DNA from: DATAWZ01 sp036266975
Lineage (GTDB): Bacteria; Actinomycetota; Thermoleophilia; Solirubrobacterales; Solirubrobacteraceae
Reading direction: 5' to 3'
Assembly (NCBI GenBank): GCA_036266975.1
Contig: DATAWZ010000067.1
Span: 1-12,131 of the forward strand
DNA length: 12,131 nucleotides
The notes beneath the pieces are model-generated. The model was not told the origin of the DNA and searched no databases. It saw only the letters and a list, made by a program, of their open reading frames with translations. The position numbers and the translations under genes are program-made. Positions within the stretch are counted from its first letter, which is position 1; the number at the start of each line of letters is the position of its first letter. This document shows, one piece after another, positions 1-5,863 of this stretch.

Positions 1-1
1 G

Positions 2-1006
2 ATCCACGAGGTGCTCGACCCCGAGGCGGTGATCGGCTGCGGAGCGAGCGGCGTGGTCGCGGGCGGGCGCGAGATCGAGGACGGGACCGCGCTGACCGTC
101 TGGGCCGCGAGCCTGCCCGACTCGCTGGTGACGCCCTTCCACGCCGAGGTCGAGCCGCTCGACGAGCAGCGCGCGGCGCTGGTGGGCATGCCCGACCTCG
201 CCGGCGCGAGCGCGGCGCTCATGCTGCCCGACCCGTACACCTTCCCCACCGATCAGCTGCTGGCCCAGCTCGCCGAGCACGTGCGCGGCGTGCCGGTGAT
301 CGGCGGGCTCTCGAGCGCGCGCACGTTCGTCGGTCGCGGCGCGCTCTTCCTGGGCGAGGAGGTCCACGAGGCCGGTGCGGTCGGCGTGCGCCTGGACGGC
401 GTCGAGCTGCTGCCCTGCGTCTCGCAGGGCGCTTCGCCGGTCGGGCCCGAGCTCACGGTCACGGAGGCGGACGGCCACGTGATCCTCGAGCTCGCCGGCC
501 AGCCCGCGCTGCCCAAGCTGCGTGAGGTGCTCGCCGAGCTCCCCTCGAGCGACCGCGAGCGGGTCTCGGCCGCGCCGCTGCTGGGGATCGTCGTCGGCCC
601 GGCGCGACCCGACTACGGCCAGGGCGACTTCCTGGTTCGCGCGCTGCTGGACGCCGACCCGGACAGCGGCGGCGTGTCGGTCGGCGTGCCGGTCAGCGAG
701 GGGCAGGTCGTGCGCCTACACAAGCGCGACGCACCTTCGGCCGACCGCGACCTGCGCGACTCGCTGGCGCTGCGGCGCATCGCCCTCGGGGAGGGCGCCG
801 CGGCCGGAGCGCTGATGTTCACCTGCAACGGTCGCGGGCGGGCGATGTTCGCCGAGCGCGACCACGACGTGCGCCTGGTCGAGCGCGAGCTTCCCGGCGC
901 CTGCGCTGCGGGGTTCTTCGCCGCCGGCGAGATCGGGCCGGTCGGTGGAGAGAGCTTCCTGCACGGCTTCACCGCCACCGTCGCCGTGTTCGCCAACGGC
1001 GGCTGA
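2..1006 (+). CDS. FIST-domain protein (FIST_N plus FIST_C), 5' truncated by the window edge
   Basis: FIST proteins are cytoplasmic sensory modules thought to bind small ligands such as amino acids. The reading frame is open from base 2. The first GTG at 11 lies inside what looks like FIST_N sequence (DPEAVIGCGASGVVAGGREI), so the true start is probably upstream of the window. The N-terminal two thirds resemble FIST_N: a Cys-Gly-rich strand, then the PVIGGLSSAR and CVSQGASPVGPE stretches. The last 80 residues carry a clear FIST_C signature: FTCNGRG, then GFFAAGEIGPVGGESFLHGFTAT near the terminus, ending at TGA 1004-1006. No kinase, GGDEF or methyl-accepting domain is fused in the visible part, so this looks like a stand-alone FIST protein. 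The ligand and signalling partner cannot be told from sequence. The family call is firm; the biological role is unknown. Confidence 0.9.
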   Translation: MHEVLDPEAVIGCGASGVVAGGREIEDGTALTVWAASLPDSLVTPFHAEVEPLDEQRAALVGMPDLAGASAALMLPDPYTFPTDQLLAQLAEHVRGVPVIGGLSSARTFVGRGALFLGEEVHEAGAVGVRLDGVELLPCVSQGASPVGPELTVTEADGHVILELAGQPALPKLREVLAELPSSDRERVSAAPLLGIVVGPARPDYGQGDFLVRALLDADPDSGGVSVGVPVSEGQVVRLHKRDAPSADRDLRDSLALRRIALGEGAAAGALMFTCNGRGRAMFAERDHDVRLVERELPGACAAGFFAAGEIGPVGGESFLHGFTATVAVFANGG

Positions 1007-1078
1007 GGCAGCGCGCGACCCAGTACGCCCGGCTCGACCGCGCCGCGACGGCCACGACGCCCTACCCTGTGGCCGACA

Positions 1079-1396
1079 ATGATCATGATCGGCCAGGAGA
1101 AGCGGCTGCGGGAGTCCGCGCCCCTGTCGGCGCGCGCGCACCGCGGACTGACCGCCCTGGGAGCGGTGGTCGCGCTCGCCGCGGTCGGCGGCACGGTCGG
1201 GGCGCTCGAGTCCGGCTCGAGCCCGGCGCCGCGCGGGTGCGTGCGGCTCGTGTTCCCCGAGGTGCTCGGCGCGGCCAAGTTCCAGGACTGCGGCGCGGCG
1301 GGGCGCATGCTGTGCGCGCACCCGGAGGCCAGCCAGCTCCCCCACGCCGAGCTCGTGGCGGCCTGCCGCGAGGCCGGCGACCGCGTCGGCTCCTGA
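1079..1396 (+). CDS. Small membrane-anchored protein with four cysteines, unknown function
   Basis: I do not recognise a named family. The 105-residue product starts at ATG 1079 (a second in-frame ATG lies two codons later at 1085). It has a short basic N-terminus, one hydrophobic segment at about residues 22-42 rich in Ala, Val and Gly, and a roughly 60-residue tail. The tail holds all four cysteines (C54, C71, C79, C96), which could form two disulfides if it is exported. Third codon positions are almost all G or C, as in the neighbouring real genes, which supports coding. It begins 72 bases after the FIST gene on the same strand, so the two may be co-transcribed, and a strong hairpin follows 23 bases after its stop. 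An uncleaved signal anchor or a cleaved signal peptide are both possible. No Shine-Dalgarno is obvious. Confidence 0.65.
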   Translation: MIMIGQEKRLRESAPLSARAHRGLTALGAVVALAAVGGTVGALESGSSPAPRGCVRLVFPEVLGAAKFQDCGAAGRMLCAHPEASQLPHAELVAACREAGDRVGS

Positions 1397-1419
1397 CCCA
1401 GCCGCCGTCCCCGAACGCG

Positions 1420-1451
1420 CCGCGGCCCCGCCGGAGGGGGCGGGGCCGCGG
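1420..1451. terminator. GC-rich hairpin between convergent genes
   Basis: A perfect 13-bp inverted repeat (1420-1432 with 1439-1451) encloses a 6-base loop. It sits in the 78-base gap between the stop of the small membrane protein and the stop of amt, which converge here, so it could end transcription from both sides. There is no T-tract on either strand, so it is not a textbook Rho-independent terminator; such tract-less stems are common in high-GC actinobacteria. Confidence 0.65.
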
Positions 1452-1474
1452 TACTGCGTGGATGTCGGGGATCG

Positions 1475-2923
1475 CTAGCCGGCGCGACCTCCCGCTGGTG
1501 CGGGCGCCCAGGGCGCACCACCTGTTTGCCCCAATGTTGGTACGTCGGATGGGTAGACCTCGTGGCCGTGGATGGCCTGGTCGCCCGCCTCGAGCTCCTC
1601 GTCGGACACCCGCAACGGGATGAACAGCCCGACGATCTTCAACAGTATGAACGTCATCGCCCCGTCCCAGACGATGATGAACAGCGCGGCGAAGAACTGC
1701 CACTTCATCAGCGTCCAGCCGCCGTGGTAGAAGACGCCGGCGAGGCCCGGCAGGTTGCCGGAGGTCGCGGTTGCGACCACGCCACCGTCGCCCACTGCAC
1801 CCTTGGCCACGCCGTAGTCGACGACCATGTTCGGGCAGCACAGCAGGCCCACCATCAGACCGCCGACGAAGCCCGCTATCCCGTGCGTGTAGATCACGCC
1901 CAGCGTGTCGTCGACGTTTCGGAACGGAGGCACGCGACTCAGGTAGCGGATGGCCATCCACACGATCGTCGCCGCGACGACACCGACGATTATCGCCCCG
2001 TACCCGTTCACGAAGCCGGCTGATGGCGTGATGCCGACCAGTCCGGTGATCATCCCGTTGACGGTGCCGATGATGCCCGGCTTGTCGCGGTAGATGAGGT
2101 CCCAGCCGACCCACACGAGCATCGCCACCGCGGTGGCGAGGTTCGTATTGAGCACGGCCGCCGCCGAGTCGGCACCCGCGTAGTACGGGTCGCCGCCGTT
2201 GAAGCCGTTCCACCCGAGCCAAAGCAAACCCGCCCCGGTGGCCACCATCAACAGGTTGTTCGGGGCGTCGACCTCTCGGTCGCGTTGCAATCGTGGACCG
2301 ACCACCGCCGCGGCGACGAAGCCCGAGACACCCGCGGCGAGATGGATCACGTAGCCGCCGGAGAAGTCGAGCGAGCCGTTGGCCGCGAAGTACCCGCCGC
2401 CCCAGATCAGGAACGCATTGACCGCGTACACGAACGTATTCCACAGGAGGACGAACGGAATCCAGGCCTTGAAGTTGAACCGGCCCAGGACCGACCCGAG
2501 CAGCAGGATCGGCGTGATCGCCGCGAACACGAACTGGAAATACGCCAGCGTGGACATGGGGAAATGGAACGCCGGTCCCGATGTCACCAAGGGGATCGAC
2601 GCCTGTCCCTCCTCAGCCCCGGAACCGAGGATCGACCCTGGTTTACCGATGAAGCCGTGGAAGAAGGCCTTCGTTCCACCGTGCTTGTCTATCCACGGCG
2701 TACCGAAGCCCATCTTGTACGACCACAACACCCAGGCGACGAGCACCAGCCCGAACGCCAGGAACGACATCATCATGCTGTTCACCGACCAGCGTTTCTG
2801 CATCACGCCGCCGTAGAGCACGACAAGCCCGGGGACGCTCATCAGTCCCACGAGCGTTGCCGCGGCCAGCTGCCAGGAGTTATCTCCTGGATTCAGCCAG
2901 TGCGGGTAGGCAAGCCAAGTCAA
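1475..2923 (-). CDS. amt: Ammonium transporter (Amt/Rh family)
   Basis: Integral membrane channel that takes up ammonium. The 482-residue product is a typical Amt length with multiple hydrophobic helices. Visible family signatures include WQLAAATLVGLMSVPGLVVLYGG in the first helix, LGWNGFNGG, DFSGGYVIHLAAG with the first pore histidine, and YTHGIAGFVGG with the second. The C-terminal cytoplasmic tail begins PLRVSDEELEAG, a region that in this family contacts PII proteins. The start is assigned to TTG at 2923: AGGAGG lies six bases upstream (2930-2935) and the homologous region begins directly after. The frame stays open upstream to 3064, but that stretch is not Amt-like. No PII (glnB/glnK) gene is adjacent, and amt stands alone behind a 310-base leader. 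Third positions contain noticeably more A/T than in rny or miaB, which may hint at different origin or expression. Confidence 0.95.
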   Translation of the reverse strand: MTWLAYPHWLNPGDNSWQLAAATLVGLMSVPGLVVLYGGVMQKRWSVNSMMMSFLAFGLVLVAWVLWSYKMGFGTPWIDKHGGTKAFFHGFIGKPGSILGSGAEEGQASIPLVTSGPAFHFPMSTLAYFQFVFAAITPILLLGSVLGRFNFKAWIPFVLLWNTFVYAVNAFLIWGGGYFAANGSLDFSGGYVIHLAAGVSGFVAAAVVGPRLQRDREVDAPNNLLMVATGAGLLWLGWNGFNGGDPYYAGADSAAAVLNTNLATAVAMLVWVGWDLIYRDKPGIIGTVNGMITGLVGITPSAGFVNGYGAIIVGVVAATIVWMAIRYLSRVPPFRNVDDTLGVIYTHGIAGFVGGLMVGLLCCPNMVVDYGVAKGAVGDGGVVATATSGNLPGLAGVFYHGGWTLMKWQFFAALFIIVWDGAMTFILLKIVGLFIPLRVSDEELEAGDQAIHGHEVYPSDVPTLGQTGGAPWAPAPAGGRAG

Positions 2924-2929
2924 GAAGTG

Positions 2930-2935
2930 CCTCCT
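2930..2935 (-). promoter_or_regulatory. Shine-Dalgarno AGGAGG that fixes the amt TTG start
   Basis: On the minus strand AGGAGG is followed by the six bases CACTTC and then TTG ACT TGG. This is the only strong ribosome binding site near the beginning of Amt homology, and it decides a rare TTG start over in-frame alternatives further upstream. Confidence 0.8.
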
Positions 2936-3101
2936 GTTGCTTTGTCTCTCGGCCGGCGCGCAACATCCATGCGCACGCACACGCGCACGCCAGCTCCACG
3001 GACGCCATACAACCGAGCGCCCTGGGTCGCCGGTAGGGCCAGAAGGCCAAACCGCTTTCGACAACTGGGAGAGGGGAGTGCGACCGTTGCCCGCCGGCCC
3101 A

Positions 3102-3114
3102 GGACCGACGGTCC
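3102..3114. promoter_or_regulatory. Palindrome upstream of amt, possible operator
   Basis: GGACCG and CGGTCC flank one central base, about 180 bp upstream of the amt start. GGTC-N5-GACC overlaps its right arm (3111-3123). Dyads of this size often bind dimeric regulators, but in DNA this GC-rich they also arise by chance. No regulator is known, and the site matches no nitrogen-regulator consensus that I can recall. Confidence 0.25.
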
Positions 3115-3233
3115 AAATGACCCCCGCAGACGCCGCCGGTGCCGTCGCCGGGCCGGGCGGGCGGTGGCAAGAAAGCCGCTATTTGGGGGTTAGCCATCGC
3201 GGGGCCCCGCTCGGGGCACCGGGCGAAACGTGC

Positions 3234-3638
3234 TCAGCGGTCCTCGAAGGTCTTTTCGGCCTCTTCGATCACCTGGTCGGCGCTGCGCCCGTCGACCATC
3301 GCCTGCAGGGCGACCGGAATACTCGAGGCCCACAGCCGCCGCCCGCCGAGCGAGCGGTGCTCATCGCCCTCCTCGAAGCGCTCCCACTCGAGCCGCACGA
3401 GTGGGACGTCCGCGGGCGGGGCGTCCGGGGGCGCGGGCGCGCGCCAGCCGAGCATCGTGATCCTCGCCTGCCAGCCCCCCGGGCAGAGCTCGTCCATCGC
3501 CTTCGCGGGTCCCTGCTCCTGGATACCGGTGCGCCGCCGACGCCTCGGCGGGCGATTCGGGTCCCGCGCGATGAGGATCGCGCAGGTCAGCAGCGTCGCC
3601 GCGACCACGACGGCAGTCACGATCGTGTGCGGATGCAT
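3234..3638 (-). CDS. Single-pass membrane protein with an Arg-rich juxtamembrane segment, unknown function
   Basis: I do not recognise the family. From ATG 3638 the product has 134 residues: one hydrophobic helix (about residues 4-23), then a strongly basic stretch around residues 29-36 (RPPRRRRR). That layout places the C-terminal ~95 residues in the cytoplasm by the positive-inside rule. The tail has a Pro/Ala linker and ends in a mixed acidic/hydrophobic region (LVRLEWERF, then WASSIPVALQAMVDG and an acidic end) that looks like a small folded domain. The frame is open upstream to a TTG at 3710, with GTG options between; ATG 3638 is chosen because it puts the helix at the N-terminus, but no strong ribosome site decides it. 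It lies between the radical SAM gene and amt on the same strand. Third-position GC supports coding. Confidence 0.6.
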   Translation of the reverse strand: MHPHTIVTAVVVAATLLTCAILIARDPNRPPRRRRRTGIQEQGPAKAMDELCPGGWQARITMLGWRAPAPPDAPPADVPLVRLEWERFEEGDEHRSLGGRRLWASSIPVALQAMVDGRSADQVIEEAEKTFEDR

Positions 3639-3744
3639 CACCACCGTGCTCGACGCGATCGACCCCGACACGACATAGACGGTACCGCCGTTCGCCGCCC
3701 GCGGTTGCAAATCCGCGCGGCACCGGCACCGGACGGCCGGGATC

Positions 3745-5802
3745 TCAGAACAGGCTGTCCTGCGCCGCCGGCGGCGCCCGCGCGGGCGCCGGGGACCTCT
3801 TGGCCAGGTCGCCGCGTAGGTTCAGCCGGGTGCTCGGGTCCTCGAAGCCGCTCCCGGGCAGGAACGGCCCGCGCCGCACCATCTCGGCGAGCCGGCGGCG
3901 CTCCTCGACGGGCGCGTAGGCACCGCGGCGGTAGAGCTCCTCGTAGCGCTCGACCAGATCGGGGCGGGCGCCACGCAGCCAGCCCATGAATACCTGCCGC
4001 ACCTCCCCGCGCAGGTGCAGCGCGATCCCGCCGATCGAGCTCGCCCCGGCGGCCTTGGCGAGCTCGACGATCTCCTCGACCTGACGCGGGTCGTCGTTGA
4101 TTCCCGGCATCAGCGGCGCGATCAGCACGCCGACCGTGATCCCCGCCTCGTGCAGCGCCGCCACCGCCTCCAGCCGCGCTCGTGGGTGCGGGGTGCGGGG
4201 CTCGGTCGCTCGCCAGGCGCGCTCGTCGATCGTCGGGATCGACAGGTTGGCGCTGAACGAGGTGCGCTCGTTCAGCTCGCGCATCAGGTCGAGGTCGCGC
4301 AGCAGCAGCGGGGACTTGGTGAGAACCGAGCATGGGTTGGCGTGGTCGCGCAGGGCCTCCCAGATGCCGCGCATCAGCTTGTAGCGCCCCTCGACCCACT
4401 GGTAGGGATCGGTGTTGGTGCCGAGCGCGACGTGCTCGCCCTTCCAGGACGGGCGGGCGAGCTCGACGCGCAGGACCTCGGGCGCGTTGACCTTCACCAC
4501 GATCTGGTGGTCGAAGTCCTCGGCCGCGTTGAAGCCGAGGTAGGTGTGCGTGGGGCGCGCGAAGCAGTTATGGCTGACCACCCCGTCCGCGATGAAGTCG
4601 CGGGTCGAGGTCGTGATGTCGTGGAGCTCGAGCTCGCCGAGCGGGTCTATCGCCGCGACCCGCAGCCCGGGCGAGCCGCTGACGGGCTGGCCCTCGATCG
4701 AGCGCTTGCGCGTGATGGCCGGATCGGTCAGGAAGAAGAAGCGCAGGTGCGCTGGGAGCCCGCCGCGGACGCGCAGGCAGGCGAGCCCGTCGTTGCGCCG
4801 GTCGCAGCTGGTGTCGAACGCCAGGCGCTCGAGGCATTGCGCCGCGTGGCGCAGCACCTGCGGATCGGGCGCGAGGATCCGCAGGGCGAGCTCGCTGTGC
4901 TGGCCGGCGCCGTCGAACACCCCGGCGAGAAAGCCCCGGCACCAGTGAAGGCTCGGCCACGACGGCCAGCGGATCAGTGCGCGCACGCGCTCGAGCGGCG
5001 CCGGGTCCTCCACCGCGGCGTCGGCGCGTCGGTTTCCGCCGCCGGCGGGGACGAGAACGCGCTCGCGGGCGTCGACGGGCAGCGAGTCCAGGTAGGCGCG
5101 GGCGCGGGCGAGGCCCTGGACGTCGGTGAGCGCCAGGCAGAACCGCAGCGCCTCATCGTGGCGGCCGCCGTCCTCGGCGGCCGGGCCGCCGCTGCGCACC
5201 AGGCCGCACACATACCCACGCCGATAGTCCTCGCTTCGCTCGGGCTGCGCGGCGAACCGCCCGGTCCCCATCAGCGCCGTGCCGACGCTCAGATGCGGCC
5301 GCTCGGGCTCCCCGGGCGCGGCGCCGACGACGTGCTGCCAGCCCGACGCCGTGAGGAAGCGGTGCTCGCCACCGGCGACCAGCTCGGTCCCGTCCTCCAG
5401 GTGGATGCGGTAGGCGGACTTGACCACCGACCAGCGCGCGAGCACGCTCCCCAGCGCGTACCGGCGGCGGTCCCCCGCGCGCCGCGTCCCGTAGATCGTG
5501 TCGCCCACCTCGACCTCGCTCAGCGGCCGGTGGCGGCCGTCGGCCATCAGGATCGGCGTCTCACCGGACAGGCAGAACCGGCAGGCGTGCAGGCAGCCTC
5601 GGTACGGGTTGATCGTCCAGCGGAACGGCATCCGCGACTGCGCCGGCACGCGGTTGAGCGCCGACTTGGCCCGGACCTCGTAGAAGGTCGACTCGAGCGC
5701 CTCGGGCGCGTCGAACCGCCGAACCACGGCCGCGTCTCGGTAGCCGGGGAGCGACCGCTGCTCCTCGGCATCGAGACTGAGGTTTGACCAGCGCACGAAC
5801 AT
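3745..5802 (-). CDS. Rv2578c/SplB-like radical SAM protein carrying an in-frame intein
   Basis: Radical SAM enzyme of the Rv2578c group within the SplB ('DNA repair photolyase', COG1533) superfamily; substrate unknown. The 685-residue precursor has an N-extein (residues 1-76), an intein (77-412) and a C-extein (413-685). Excision leaves a 349-residue protein, close to intein-free relatives. Diagnostic stretches are AKSALNRVP, TINPYRGC, then after the intein CFARPTHTYLGF, VALGTNTDPYQ and TKSPLLLRDL. The spliced cluster motif is C-LHA-C-RF-C. The last five residues, QDSLF, resemble a beta-sliding-clamp binding pentapeptide. ATG 5802 lies inside a perfect SOS palindrome; GTG at 5796, which would give an MRW start as I recall for relatives, is a plausible alternative. 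The gene follows miaB by 61 bases on the same strand but probably has its own LexA-controlled promoter. The family call is strong; a DNA-repair role is inferred. Confidence 0.92.
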   Translation of the reverse strand: MFVRWSNLSLDAEEQRSLPGYRDAAVVRRFDAPEALESTFYEVRAKSALNRVPAQSRMPFRWTINPYRGCLHACRFCLSGETPILMADGRHRPLSEVEVGDTIYGTRRAGDRRRYALGSVLARWSVVKSAYRIHLEDGTELVAGGEHRFLTASGWQHVVGAAPGEPERPHLSVGTALMGTGRFAAQPERSEDYRRGYVCGLVRSGGPAAEDGGRHDEALRFCLALTDVQGLARARAYLDSLPVDARERVLVPAGGGNRRADAAVEDPAPLERVRALIRWPSWPSLHWCRGFLAGVFDGAGQHSELALRILAPDPQVLRHAAQCLERLAFDTSCDRRNDGLACLRVRGGLPAHLRFFFLTDPAITRKRSIEGQPVSGSPGLRVAAIDPLGELELHDITTSTRDFIADGVVSHNCFARPTHTYLGFNAAEDFDHQIVVKVNAPEVLRVELARPSWKGEHVALGTNTDPYQWVEGRYKLMRGIWEALRDHANPCSVLTKSPLLLRDLDLMRELNERTSFSANLSIPTIDERAWRATEPRTPHPRARLEAVAALHEAGITVGVLIAPLMPGINDDPRQVEEIVELAKAAGASSIGGIALHLRGEVRQVFMGWLRGARPDLVERYEELYRRGAYAPVEERRRLAEMVRRGPFLPGSGFEDPSTRLNLRGDLAKRSPAPARAPPAAQDSLF
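4567..5574 (-). mobile_element. Intein (336 aa) with a degenerate LAGLIDADG endonuclease domain
   Basis: A protein-splicing element inside the radical SAM gene. Block A starts at Cys77 (CLSGETPILMADG), the splicing nucleophile. Block B is GTELVAGGEHRFLT with His147 present but glycine in place of the usual Thr/Ser three residues earlier. The C-terminal block reads HDITTSTRDFIADGVVSHN followed by the +1 cysteine, so the His411-Asn412/Cys413 splice junction is intact. Two dodecapeptide endonuclease motifs are visible, GYVCGLVRSGG (196-206) and FLAGVFDGAG (291-300). In both, the acidic residue expected before the last glycine is missing (Gly205, Ala299), so homing cleavage is probably lost. The reading frame is intact throughout, which implies splicing is still under selection because it is needed to rebuild the host enzyme. 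Confidence 0.93.
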
Positions 5803-5809
5803 ATGTTCG
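5796..5809. promoter_or_regulatory. LexA (SOS) box, Gram-positive/actinobacterial type
   Basis: CGAACATATGTTCG is a perfect 14-bp palindrome and fits the GAAC-N4-GTTC core of LexA boxes in Bacillus and actinobacteria (consensus close to CGAACRNRYGTTYC). It overlaps the ATG of the radical SAM gene, so LexA would block initiation or early elongation. From memory, the M. tuberculosis homologue Rv2578c is in the LexA regulon, which supports function. The nearest genes are the radical SAM gene and, upstream on the same strand, the 3' end of miaB, so the radical SAM gene is the only sensible target. Confidence 0.85.
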
Positions 5810-5863
5810 CACAGGCGTCGGACGGAACGGTCCCCGCCCCGTGAGGCGGCAGCGAAAACGCGG

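Larger units (their letters stand above)
2924..3233 (-). other. Leader/promoter region of amt, 310 bp without a gene
   Basis: I see no convincing protein gene here. It holds the amt Shine-Dalgarno, a 23-base perfectly alternating pyrimidine-purine tract (2968-2990), a 13-base palindrome with a single central base (3102-3114, GGACCG A CGGTCC) overlapped by GGTC-N5-GACC (3111-3123), and a 12-base palindrome GCGGGGCCCCGC (3199-3210) close to the upstream gene's stop. No clear -35/-10 pair, GlnR-type box or known riboswitch consensus could be recognised by eye. Confidence 0.5.

Noticed and set aside
2924..3064. N-terminal extension of Amt to an upstream in-frame start
   Set aside because: The extra 47 residues are Trp/Arg/Cys-rich and unlike Amt, while AGGAGG-N6-TTG at 2923 fits the beginning of homology.
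2880..3197. Minus-strand 105-codon frame overlapping the amt start, a possible leader peptide
   Set aside because: The ACACACA and Pro/Arg-rich product simply reflects the CG/CA-alternating DNA; there is no ribosome site and it overlaps amt out of frame.
4015..5787. Long plus-strand open frame opposite the radical SAM gene
   Set aside because: Its translation is compositionally odd (Arg/Ala/Val-rich, no recognisable domain) and the minus strand carries an unmistakable enzyme plus intein; open antisense frames are expected at this GC content.
5810..5863. Rho-independent terminator between miaB and the radical SAM gene
   Set aside because: Only a 5-bp CCGCC/GGCGG stem without a T-tract could be found, too weak to call.
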